Below the pieces are notes generated by a model. It was given only the letters and a program-made list of their open reading frames with translations. It ran no database searches and was not told the DNA's origin. A stretch of 12,960 bases of DNA from contig CAZNTX010000099.1 in the NCBI GenBank assembly GCA_964576075.1, positions 1 to 12,960 of the forward strand. Direction: 5' to 3'. This DNA is from Thermohalobaculum sp964576075. GTDB lineage: Bacteria; Pseudomonadota; Alphaproteobacteria; Rhodobacterales; Rhodobacteraceae. Of the stretch, positions 5,893 through 12,946 are shown piece by piece. A program made the position numbers and the translations under genes. The first letter of the stretch is position 1, and each line of letters starts with the position of its first letter.

Positions 5893-6879
5893 TCAGCGCC
5901 AGAGCCGGTCGGCGTAGGTCGCCTCGAGCCCGTCGTAGAGATGCGCGACCTCCTCGCCATAGCCGTTGAAGAGCTCGGTCGGCACGCGCTCGTCGGTGCC
6001 GAGCACGCGCTCGGTGGCCTGGCTCCAGCGCGGGTGGGCCACATCCGGGTTCACATTGGCCCAGAAGCCGTATTCTTTCGACTGCAGTTCCTCCCAGAAG
6101 CTGACGGGGCGCTCGTCGGTCAGCGTCACCCGGGTGATCGACTTGATCGACTTGAAGCCGTATTTCCAGGGCAGGTGCAGCCGGATCGGCGCGCCGAAGG
6201 GCTTGTGCAGCACCTTGCCATAGGCGCCGACGACCATGAAGGACAGCTCGTTCGCCGCCTCTTCGATCGTCACCCCCTCCACATAGGGCCAGGGATACCA
6301 GTGCTGGCGCTGGCCGCGGGCGATCTCGGGGTCGAGGAAGGTCTCGAAGCGCACGTATTTCGCGGAGGAGAGGGGCGCCGCGGTCTCGAGAAGCTTGGAG
6401 AGCGGGAAGCCGGTCCAGGGCACCACCATCGACCAGGCCTCGACGCAGCGATGGCGGATCACGCGCTCCTCGAGCGGCATGGAGGCGAGGATGTCCTCGA
6501 TGCCGAGGGTCTTCTCGCGCTCGACGAGGCCGTCGATCTTCACCGTCCAGCCATCGGTCTCGAGCGCCTCGGCGGCGGAGGCGATCCGCTTGTGCGAGCC
6601 GAATTCGTAGAAATTGTTGTAGGTGGTGTTGATCGCTTCGTCCGTGATCGCCCGGCCCGCGGACGCATAGGCCGGATTGCGCGGGGGGGCCGGGTCGAAG
6701 GGGGTGGTCGGCGCGGGCGCGGCGCGGGCGGAGCCGAGGGGGACGCCGAGCCCCGCGGCAGCGCCGATCGCGGCCGCCCCGGCGCCGCCCGCCAGGAAGG
6801 CCCGGCGGTTTCGGAACACGTGCTCGGGCGTCGCGGTGCGCTCTGGCAGGGCCCAGCGGGGGCGGGTCAGTCGGATCAT
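5893..6879 (-). CDS. msrP: Protein-methionine-sulfoxide reductase catalytic subunit MsrP (YedY)
   Basis: A 328-residue molybdopterin enzyme that repairs oxidised methionines in periplasmic proteins. It has a Tat signal with RNRRAFLAGG (residues 23-32) followed by a hydrophobic stretch and an ARA cleavage region near 51-53. The NFYEFGSHK segment (89-97) and RHRCVEAWSMVVPWTGFPL (142-160) are diagnostic; Cys145 is the expected molybdenum ligand. Residues YPWPYVEG and HKPFGAPIRLHLPWKYGFKSIK complete the family signature. The ATG at 6879 follows GGAGG by about 7 nt. The usual partner, the membrane haem subunit MsrQ, normally encoded just 3', is missing here; the 3' side runs into the convergent sRNA. 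A direct repeat GGTGTCA (6880-6886, 6893-6899) flanks the ribosome site. Confidence 0.96.
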   Translation of the reverse strand: MIRLTRPRWALPERTATPEHVFRNRRAFLAGGAGAAAIGAAAGLGVPLGSARAAPAPTTPFDPAPPRNPAYASAGRAITDEAINTTYNNFYEFGSHKRIASAAEALETDGWTVKIDGLVEREKTLGIEDILASMPLEERVIRHRCVEAWSMVVPWTGFPLSKLLETAAPLSSAKYVRFETFLDPEIARGQRQHWYPWPYVEGVTIEEAANELSFMVVGAYGKVLHKPFGAPIRLHLPWKYGFKSIKSITRVTLTDERPVSFWEELQSKEYGFWANVNPDVAHPRWSQATERVLGTDERVPTELFNGYGEEVAHLYDGLEATYADRLWR

Positions 6880-7167
6880 GGTGTCACCTCCGGGTGTCAA
6901 ATCGATTTCGCCGATGGTAGCGCCGGGCGNNNNNNNNNNNNNNNNNNNNNNNNNNNNNNNNNNNNNNNNNNNNNNNNNNNNNNNNNNNNNNNNNNNNNNN
7001 NNNNNNNNNNNNNNNNNNNNNNNNNNNNNGCGCCGGGCGATGCCGGTGCGCTCGTGCCTCGGCTTCGAGGGGAGGCGATCTGGGCCAGCCATGGCCCGGC
7101 GCCGTCCGGGTGGGTGGGGGACGGTGGCGGGCCATGGCGGCGGCGCCGCGTGCGCGAACCCCTCGGG
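6880..7167. other. Intergenic region with 100-N assembly gap (6930-7029)
   Basis: The gap is exactly 100 N, the conventional placeholder for an unknown length. The ten bases on each side are identical: GCGCCGGGCG at 6920-6929 and at 7030-7039. The right flank (7030-7167) contains no gene. It holds an inverted repeat CCGTCC/GGACGG (7102-7107, 7119-7124) and a G-rich stretch GGGTGGGTGGGGG (7108-7120) that could stall sequencing. Any promoter of msrP would lie here or within the gap. Confidence 0.9.
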
Positions 7168-8094
7168 TCAGGCGCCCACGAACTCCGCCTCCGCGATGCC
7201 CTGCAGATGGAGCGCCGCCGTGAGATCTCCCTCGGCGATGACGGCATCGGCCTCCGCCGCCAGCGCGGGCTTCGGGCGGTAGCCGACGCCGAGCCCCGCC
7301 GCGCGGATCATGGCCAGATCGTTCGCCCCGTCGCCGAGCGCGAGGGCCGCCTCGGGCCCGAGCCCCTCCCGCGCCGCGATCTCCTCGAGCGCCGCGCGCT
7401 TGGCGTCCCGCCCGAGGATCGGGGGGAGGACGCGGCCGGTGAGCCGGCCCTCGGCGATCTCGAGCCGGTTGGCCCGGTGCTCGGCGAAGCCTGCAGCCGC
7501 CGCCACCCGTTCGGTGAAGAAGGTGAAGCCGCCGGAGACCAGCGCCGTCGCGGCCCCGCGCGCGGCCATGGTGCGCACCAGCGTCTCGGCTCCGGGGGTG
7601 AGCCGGACGCGCGCCGCGAAGACCTCCGCGAGCGCCGCCTCGGGCAGACCTTCGAGCAGCGCAACGCGGTCTGCGAGCGCGGCCTCGAAATCGAGCTCGC
7701 CCCGCATCGCCCGCTCGGTGATGGCCGCGACCTCCGCCCCGATCCCGGCCGCCGCGGCGATCTCGTCGATGCACTCGCAGCCGATGATCGTCGAATCCAT
7801 GTCGGCGAGGAGAAGGCGCTTGGCGCGGCCAGCGGCGGGGACGCGGTTGACGTCGACCCCGGGCAGCAGCGCGGCCCAATCCGCCGCGCGACCGACCTCG
7901 CCGGAGGGCGCCGCGAACTCCGCCGCCGCCTCGCCGAGGCGGCGCGCCGGGCTCCCGGCGCAGCCGGCGGCCTCCATGGCGGCCGCGATTTCGGCGTCGG
8001 AGAGGCCGCGACTGCGGGACGCGGTCAGGACCACGACCCACGCCTCGGGGAAGGCCCCCGCGATCTCGGCCGCGGCGGCGTCGAAGGCGGTCAC
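7168..8094 (-). CDS. serB: Phosphoserine phosphatase SerB
   Basis: A 308-residue HAD-superfamily enzyme that hydrolyses O-phosphoserine to serine, the last step of serine synthesis. The N-terminal ~90 residues are a variable regulatory-like domain. HAD motif I is DMDST (98-102, nucleophile Asp98, acid/base Asp100), motif II is LVSGG (Ser187), the conserved Lys is 232 (GRDAK) and motif III is GDGAND (254-259). CECIDE (106-111) is the substrate-binding glutamate region. The GTG at 8094, four bases after the aroG stop, is chosen because the only upstream ATG (8190) would overlap aroG by about 90 nt. No Shine-Dalgarno is obvious, so translation is probably coupled to aroG. The exact start is less certain than the identity. 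Confidence 0.93.
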   Translation of the reverse strand: MTAFDAAAAEIAGAFPEAWVVVLTASRSRGLSDAEIAAAMEAAGCAGSPARRLGEAAAEFAAPSGEVGRAADWAALLPGVDVNRVPAAGRAKRLLLADMDSTIIGCECIDEIAAAAGIGAEVAAITERAMRGELDFEAALADRVALLEGLPEAALAEVFAARVRLTPGAETLVRTMAARGAATALVSGGFTFFTERVAAAAGFAEHRANRLEIAEGRLTGRVLPPILGRDAKRAALEEIAAREGLGPEAALALGDGANDLAMIRAAGLGVGYRPKPALAAEADAVIAEGDLTAALHLQGIAEAEFVGA

Positions 8095-8098
8095 CGGC

Positions 8099-9478
8099 TC
8101 AGCCGGCGGCGGCGCGGCCGGGCGCGTCGGGGATCGCCTTCTCGAGCCGTTCGGCCAGCAGGAAGGCGAGCTCGAGCGCCTGGCTGGCATTGAGGCGCGG
8201 ATCGCAGGCGGTGTGGTAGCGGCTCGAGAGATCGGCGTCGGTCACCTCCGAGATGCCGCCGGTGCACTCGGTCACGTCCTGCCCGGTCATCTCCACATGG
8301 ACGCCGCCCGCATAGGTCCCCTCCGCCGCATGGACGGCGAAGAACTCCTCGACCTCGGAGAGGATCGCGTCGAAGGGCCGGGTCTTGAAGCCCGAGTCGG
8401 ACTTGACCGTGTTCCCGTGCATCGGGTCGCAGGACCAGACGACGCGCTTGCCCTCGCGCTCCACCGCGCGGATCCAGCCGGGCAGATGCGCCTCGACCTT
8501 GCCCGCGCCGGTGCGGCAGATGAGGGTGAGCCGGCCGGCCTGGTTGTCCGGGTTGAGCCGGTCGATCAGCTGGAGCAGCTCGTCCGGCGCGAGCGAGGGG
8601 CCGCATTTGAGCCCGATGGGGTTCTGCACGCCGCGGCAATACTCCACATGCGCGCCGTCGAGCTGGCGCGTGCGGTCGCCGATCCAGATCATGTGGCCAG
8701 AGCCCGCGACGGGGAGGCCAGTGGTCGAATCGGTGCGCGTCAGCGCCTCCTCGTAGGGCAGGAGGAGCGCCTCGTGGGAGGTGTAATATTCCACCGTCTC
8801 GAGGGTCTCGGCGCTCTCCGGCGTGATCCCGCAGGCCGACATGAAATCGAGCGAGGCGGAGATCCGGTCGGCGAGGTCGCGATAGCGCTTCTCGGCCGGG
8901 GAGCCGGCGGCGAAATCGAGGTTCCAGGCATGCACCCGGTGGAGATCGGCGAAGCCGCCGGTGGCGAAGGCGCGCAGGAGGTTCAGCGTCGCCGCGGACT
9001 GCAGATAGGCGCGCTCCATCCGCTCGGGATCCGGCACCCGGGCGGCCTCGGTGAAGGCGATGTCGTTGATGATGTCGCCGCGATAGGAGGGCAGCTCCAC
9101 GCCCCCCTGTGTCTCGACCGCCGAAGAGCGGGGCTTGGCGAACTGCCCGGCCATGCGGCCCACCTTCACCACCGGCACGCGCGCGGCGAAGGTCAGCACC
9201 ACCGCCATCTGCAGCATCACGCGGAAGGTGTCGCGGATATAGTCGGCGGTGAACTGCTGGAAGCTCTCGGCGCAGTCTCCGCCCTGCAGCAGGAAGGCGC
9301 GGCGCTCGGAGACCTCGGCGAGGCGCACGCGCAGCGTCCGCGCCTCCCCGGCGAAGACGAGGGGGGGATAGGCGGCGAGGCGGCCCGTCACCTCGGCGAG
9401 CTTGGCGGCGTCGACATAGTCCGGCATCTGCAGGCCGGTATGGTTGCGCCAGCTGTCCTTGCTCCAAGACTTGGTCAT
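8099..9478 (-). CDS. aroG: Class II 3-deoxy-7-phosphoheptulonate (DAHP) synthase
   Basis: A 459-residue type II (plant/actinobacterial-like) DAHP synthase, which condenses phosphoenolpyruvate with erythrose 4-phosphate in the first step of the shikimate pathway. The metal-binding Cys69 lies in LLQGGDCAESF. KPRSS (115-119), the CDPMHGNT loop, HVEMTGQDVTECTGG and the C-terminal ACDPRLN segment are the expected PEP-, sugar- and metal-binding elements. The ATG at 9478 is preceded by AAGGAGA at about 7 nt; the open frame continues upstream but into the opposing regulator. serB starts four bases after its stop, forming a biosynthetic operon. Type II enzymes in plants and actinobacteria are often regulated, but nothing here shows by what. 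Confidence 0.97.
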   Translation of the reverse strand: MTKSWSKDSWRNHTGLQMPDYVDAAKLAEVTGRLAAYPPLVFAGEARTLRVRLAEVSERRAFLLQGGDCAESFQQFTADYIRDTFRVMLQMAVVLTFAARVPVVKVGRMAGQFAKPRSSAVETQGGVELPSYRGDIINDIAFTEAARVPDPERMERAYLQSAATLNLLRAFATGGFADLHRVHAWNLDFAAGSPAEKRYRDLADRISASLDFMSACGITPESAETLETVEYYTSHEALLLPYEEALTRTDSTTGLPVAGSGHMIWIGDRTRQLDGAHVEYCRGVQNPIGLKCGPSLAPDELLQLIDRLNPDNQAGRLTLICRTGAGKVEAHLPGWIRAVEREGKRVVWSCDPMHGNTVKSDSGFKTRPFDAILSEVEEFFAVHAAEGTYAGGVHVEMTGQDVTECTGGISEVTDADLSSRYHTACDPRLNASQALELAFLLAERLEKAIPDAPGRAAAG

Positions 9479-9607
9479 CGCGCTCTCCTTGCGGTCCGCT
9501 GGCCTTGTAGCCCAGTGGCGGGCGCCCCGCCAGCCCCCCGGCCTCGGGCAGGGCGCGGGGGGAGGCGTCAACTCGCGAGACGGACACGACCAAGGCGAGG
9601 TGTCGGG
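9479..9607. promoter_or_regulatory. Divergent control region between aroG and the AraC regulator
   Basis: 129 bp separate the two starts. A perfect 17-bp inverted repeat TGGCGGG-CGC-CCCGCCA (9516-9532) lies on the aroG side, where it would be either an operator or a hairpin in the aroG leader. A second palindrome CTCGCGAG is at 9572-9579 on the regulator side. No leader peptide or recognised riboswitch was found. The GC-rich arms could be chance. Confidence 0.35.
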
Positions 9608-10669
9608 ATGCCGGTTCCGGCGGCGATGGCGAGCAGGAGCGCGGAGGAGCGGCCGCGGGAATTCGCGTTCCTCCTCTGTCCGGAATTCTCCATGATGGCC
9701 TTCGCGGCGGCGCTCGAGCCGCTGCGCCTCGCCAACCGCGTCGCCCGCCGTCCGCTCTATCGCTGGACGCTGGTCTCGGAGACCGGGGGCGCCGTGCGCT
9801 GCTCGAACGGCACGCGGGTCGAGGCGGATGCGGCGCTGCCCGATCTGCGCCGGGAGACGACCGCCATGGTCTGCGCGGGGCTCGATCTCGCCGGCGCCGC
9901 GACCCGGCCCGTCCTCACCTGGCTGCGCCGGCAGGCACGCCTCGGGGTGCGGCTCGGCGGCGTCTGCACCGGCGCGCACGTTCTGGCGAAGGCGGGGCTA
10001 CTCGAGGGCAAGCGGGCGACGATCCACTGGGAGAACCAGTCCGCCTTCGCCGAGGAGTTCCCGGAGGTGCAGCTCTCCAACCTGCTCTATTGCGTCGAGG
10101 ACGGGGTGATCACCTGCGCCGGGGGGACCGCCTCCTGCGACATGATGCTCCACATCATCGGCGAGCAGCAGGGGGCGGATCTCGCCTCCCTCGTCGCCGA
10201 CCGGCTGATCCACACGCCGGTGCGCTCGGCCTCGGACGAGCAGCGCCTCTCGGTGCCCGCGCGCATCGGGGTGCGCCATCCGAAGCTCGTGCAGGTGATC
10301 CAGACCATGGAGCGCGCGACCGAGGAGCCGATCTCCCCCGCCGATCTCGCCAAGGGCGTCAACATGTCGACCCGGCAGCTCGAGCGGCTGTTCCGGCGCT
10401 ATCTCAACCGCTCGCCGAAGCGGTATTACATGGAATTGCGGCTCGAGAAGGCGCGGAACCTGCTGTTGCAGACCGATATGAGCGTCATCAACGTGGCGCT
10501 CGCCTGCGGCTTCACCTCGCCCTCGCATTTCTCGAAATGCTACCGGGCGCATTTCGGCCGCACGCCCTATCGGGAGCGCGGCGGGCCTTCGGGGGCGCGG
10601 GGCGGGCGCGAGGCGGAGATCGGCGAGCCCGACCCGCTCGACATCGATCTCGCGCCGGGCGGCGGCTGA
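9608..10669 (+). CDS. GlxA-family AraC regulator (GATase1 + HTH), GbdR/CdhR-like
   Basis: A 353-residue two-domain regulator. Residues about 18-200 form a DJ-1/PfpI (class I glutamine amidotransferase-like) sensor domain with the elbow GGVCTGAHVLAKAGLL (117-132; Cys120) and TIHWENQ (138-144). Residues about 224-323 form the AraC double HTH, including ISPADLAKGVNMSTRQLERLFRRY and ACGFTSPSHFSKCYRAHFGRTP. This architecture is shared by GbdR (glycine betaine) and CdhR (carnitine) of Pseudomonas. The ATG at 9608 has GAGG 7 nt upstream; ATG 9626 is an alternative. The thioesterase follows after 7 bp in the same direction and a methyltransferase after that, which supports a role as activator of quaternary amine catabolism. 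The C-terminal 30 residues are a low-complexity tail. Confidence 0.92.
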   Translation: MPVPAAMASRSAEERPREFAFLLCPEFSMMAFAAALEPLRLANRVARRPLYRWTLVSETGGAVRCSNGTRVEADAALPDLRRETTAMVCAGLDLAGAATRPVLTWLRRQARLGVRLGGVCTGAHVLAKAGLLEGKRATIHWENQSAFAEEFPEVQLSNLLYCVEDGVITCAGGTASCDMMLHIIGEQQGADLASLVADRLIHTPVRSASDEQRLSVPARIGVRHPKLVQVIQTMERATEEPISPADLAKGVNMSTRQLERLFRRYLNRSPKRYYMELRLEKARNLLLQTDMSVINVALACGFTSPSHFSKCYRAHFGRTPYRERGGPSGARGGREAEIGEPDPLDIDLAPGGG

Positions 10670-10676
10670 GCGCGCC

Positions 10677-11114
10677 ATGGCCGAAAGACCCGAGCCGCCC
10701 CCGCGCGGGGCCTATCCGGAGATGCGCGCGCTCGCCACCCGCTGGGCGGACAACGACGTCTACGGCCATGTGAACAACGTGGTCTACTACGCCTTCTTCG
10801 ACACGCTGGTGAACGGCTGGCTTTGCGAGCGGGGGCTCCTCGAGGTGCAGCGCTCGGAGGTGATCGGGCTCGTCGTGAGCTCGGCCTGCGACTATTTCGC
10901 CCCGGTGGCGTTTCCGGACCGGCTAGAGGGGGGGATCCGGGTCGACCGGATCGGGCGCAGCTCGGTGACCTACGGGCTCGCGATCTTCGCCGAGGGGGCG
11001 GAGCTGGCGGCGGCGGCGGGGCGGTTCACCCATGTCTATGTGGGGATGGAGAGCCGCCGGCCGGTCCCGCTCCCCGAGCAGATGCGCGCGGCGCTCGAGA
11101 CGCTGCGCCTCTGA
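10677..11114 (+). CDS. Hot-dog (4HBT) acyl-CoA thioesterase
   Basis: A 145-residue single hot-dog domain. The N-terminal motif RWADNDVYGHVNNVVYYAFFDT (22-43) is the 4-hydroxybenzoyl-CoA thioesterase active-site helix, with Asp27 as the likely catalytic acid and GHVNN following. SSACDYFAPVAFPD (68-81) and the RFTHVYV strand complete the fold. It starts 7 bp after the AraC regulator's stop with only a weak ribosome site, so it is probably co-transcribed and coupled. In Pseudomonas the carnitine pathway uses a small thioesterase (CdhB) to release glycine betaine from betainyl-CoA, and that role fits this neighbourhood. The substrate is inferred from context only; a generic thioesterase is equally compatible with the sequence. 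Confidence 0.9.
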   Translation: MAERPEPPPRGAYPEMRALATRWADNDVYGHVNNVVYYAFFDTLVNGWLCERGLLEVQRSEVIGLVVSSACDYFAPVAFPDRLEGGIRVDRIGRSSVTYGLAIFAEGAELAAAAGRFTHVYVGMESRRPVPLPEQMRAALETLRL

Positions 11115-11372
11115 GGCGGGTCTCGGCGCGGGGCGGCCGGGCGCCTCGGACGCGCCGCGACGGGCCGAGCACCCGGCCGCGCCGCCGGGCCCGCGGCGCG
11201 CGCGACCGTCGGTCCAGGCCGTGCCGGGGCGGGGCGGCTGCCGGCGGCGACGGGGACGGCGCGGGCGGGGCGCGTGGCGGTCGGTCGCTCAGCGCCCTCG
11301 GATGCCGCATTCCGGCGAGCGCCGCCCGGTCGATCGGGTCGAGCTTGAGGAGACGGAGGCGAGGAGGCGAGC
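11115..11372 (+). other. Hairpin-rich spacer between thioesterase and methyltransferase genes
   Basis: No gene is supported in these 258 bp. A nested stem pairs GCGGCCGGG (11133-11141) with CCCGGCCGC (11172-11180) and, inside it, CTCGG (11145-11149) with CCGAG (11165-11169). A second stem GCGCCGC (11179-11185) / GCGGCGC (11193-11199) shares two bases with the first, so the two compete. None is followed by a T-tract. I saw no cobalamin-riboswitch boxes. At this GC content 7-9 bp arms are expected by chance. Confidence 0.4.
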
Positions 11373-12920
11373 ATGACAGAGACCCTGAAGCGCAAGCGCG
11401 GCGGGCGCAGCGCCAACACCCGCCGCAGCGACGCCCGCGCGATCCACCAGCTGCCCTGGACGACGCTCGAGGTGCTCGACCGCCCGACCGAGCCGCTCGA
11501 CGCCGAGGGCGTCGCCGCGATCGACGCCGCTGCCATGCGCATCCTCTCCGAGATCGGGATCGACTTTCTCCATCCGGAGGCGCGGGCGCGGCTGAAGGCG
11601 GCGGGCGCGGAGGTGGGCGAGGGGGAGCGGGTGCGCTTCGATCCGGCGATGGTGCGCGAGTTCGTCGCCAAGGCGCCCTCGGAGTTCACGATGATGCCCC
11701 GGAACCCTGCGCATGCGGTGCGGATCGGCGGGCGGCATCAGGTCTTCGGCAATGTCGCGAGCCCGCCCAACTATTCCGACCTCGAAGGCGGACGGCGGCC
11801 CGGCACCCGGCAGACATTCCGCGACCTCGTCAAGCTCTCGCAGTATTTCAACTGCATCCATCTGATGAACGGCTATCCGGTGGAGCCGGTCGATATCCAC
11901 GCTTCGATCCGTCATCTCGACTGCTTGTTCGACAAGTTGACGCTCACCGACAAGGTCGTCCACGCCTATTCGCTCGGCCGCGAGCGCATCGAGGACGTGA
12001 TGGAGATGGTGCGCATCGCCTGCGGCGTGTCGGAGGCGGAGTTCGACGCGGTGCCGCGGATGTATACCAACATCAATTCCTCGTCGCCGCTGAAGCATGA
12101 CTGGCCGATGCTCGACGGGGCGATGCGCCTCGCCGCGCGCAACCAGGCCGTGATCGTGACGCCCTTCACCCTCGCGGGCGCGATGGCGCCGGTGACGATC
12201 GCAGGCGCGGTGGCGCAGCAGACGGCCGAGGCGCTCGCGGCGATCGTGCTCTTGCAGGCGGTGCGTCCCGGGGCGCCGGTGGTGATGGGGAGCTTCACCT
12301 CGAACGTTGATATGCGCACGGGCGCGCCCGCCTTCGGGACGCCCGAATACATGCGCGCGACGCAGATCTCCGGGCAGATGGCGCGCCATTACGGGCTGCC
12401 CCTGCGCGCGACGAACGCCTGCGCCGCCAACTGCCCCGATGCGCAGGCGGCCTGGGAGAGCGCCTTCTCGCTCTGGGCGGTCACCTCGGCGCGGGCGAAC
12501 GTGGTCTTTCATGCGGCGGGCTGGCTCGAGGGGGGGCTGGTGGCCAGCCTCGAGAAATTCGTGATGGATTGCGAGACGCTGCAGCAGATCGTCGCCTATA
12601 ACCGGCCCATCGGCACGAGCGAGGCGGATCTGGCCGTCGAAACGGTCGCCGAGGTCGGCCCGCACGGGCATTTCTTCGGAACCGCCCACACCCAGGCGCG
12701 CTACGAGACGGCGTTCTACGCGCCCTTTCTCTCGGACTGGCGGAATTTCGAGACTTGGGCGGAGAGCGGGGCGGTGCGCACCCCGGAGCGGGCGAACGCG
12801 GTGGCGCGGCGCATCCTCGCGGAGTTCGCGCCGCCCCCGCTCGAGGAGGATCGGCGCGAGGCGCTCGAGGCTTTCGTCGCGCGGCGCAAGGCGGAGGGCG
12901 GCGCGCCGACCGACTTCTGA
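11373..12920 (+). CDS. MttB-family (non-pyrrolysine) trimethylamine/betaine corrinoid methyltransferase
   Basis: A 515-residue protein of the MttB superfamily (COG5598), whose members transfer a methyl group from a quaternary or tertiary amine to a corrinoid protein. The frame has no in-frame TAG, so it belongs to the non-pyrrolysine branch that includes glycine betaine methyltransferase MtgB. Recognisable parts are AMRILSEIGIDFLHPEAR (54-71), the central TIM-barrel strands GSFTSNVDMRTGAPAFGTPE (306-325), CPDAQAAWES (354-363), AAGWLEGG (381-388) and GPHGHFFGTAHTQ (429-441). The start at 11373 has AGGAGG 5 nt upstream. The Lys/Arg-rich first 25 residues are a poorly conserved tail. The corrinoid protein and its activase are not seen before the window ends 40 bases later. 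The real substrate is not determined. Confidence 0.93.
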   Translation: MTETLKRKRGGRSANTRRSDARAIHQLPWTTLEVLDRPTEPLDAEGVAAIDAAAMRILSEIGIDFLHPEARARLKAAGAEVGEGERVRFDPAMVREFVAKAPSEFTMMPRNPAHAVRIGGRHQVFGNVASPPNYSDLEGGRRPGTRQTFRDLVKLSQYFNCIHLMNGYPVEPVDIHASIRHLDCLFDKLTLTDKVVHAYSLGRERIEDVMEMVRIACGVSEAEFDAVPRMYTNINSSSPLKHDWPMLDGAMRLAARNQAVIVTPFTLAGAMAPVTIAGAVAQQTAEALAAIVLLQAVRPGAPVVMGSFTSNVDMRTGAPAFGTPEYMRATQISGQMARHYGLPLRATNACAANCPDAQAAWESAFSLWAVTSARANVVFHAAGWLEGGLVASLEKFVMDCETLQQIVAYNRPIGTSEADLAVETVAEVGPHGHFFGTAHTQARYETAFYAPFLSDWRNFETWAESGAVRTPERANAVARRILAEFAPPPLEEDRREALEAFVARRKAEGGAPTDF

Positions 12921-12925
12921 GGCGC

Positions 12926-12946
12926 CGGGCCGCGCGCGCGGGCCCG
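12926..12946 (+). terminator. Weak GC hairpin after the methyltransferase gene
   Basis: CGGGCC (12926-12931) can pair with GGCCCG (12941-12946) around a nine-base GC loop just after the stop. There is no T-tract in the remaining bases, so read-through into a downstream gene is quite possible. Confidence 0.2.

Noticed and set aside
6880..6899. Direct repeat GGTGTCA x2 around the msrP ribosome site as a regulatory site
   Set aside because: Seven bases, with one copy overlapping the start region; too short to separate from chance without comparison to relatives.
7108..7131. G-quadruplex motif near serB
   Set aside because: Four G-runs are present, but the last loop is eight bases or longer, outside the usual definition. 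It is mentioned only as a possible reason for the assembly break.
5941..8193. Long plus-strand open frame running through msrP, the N gap and serB
   Set aside because: It is read straight through the N gap and is antisense to two clearly identified enzymes; the residues resemble a shadow frame.
7310..9600. Plus-strand extension of the AraC regulator by about 760 residues
   Set aside because: The extension is the antisense of serB and aroG. The regulator domain begins right after the ATG at 9608, which has its own ribosome site.
11115..11372. Cobalamin riboswitch before the corrinoid-dependent methyltransferase
   Set aside because: None of the conserved B12-box or core segments could be found; only GC-rich stems are present.
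11373..12920. Pyrrolysine-containing MttB
   Set aside because: The frame has no in-frame TAG and ends in TGA, so it belongs to the non-pyrrolysine branch.
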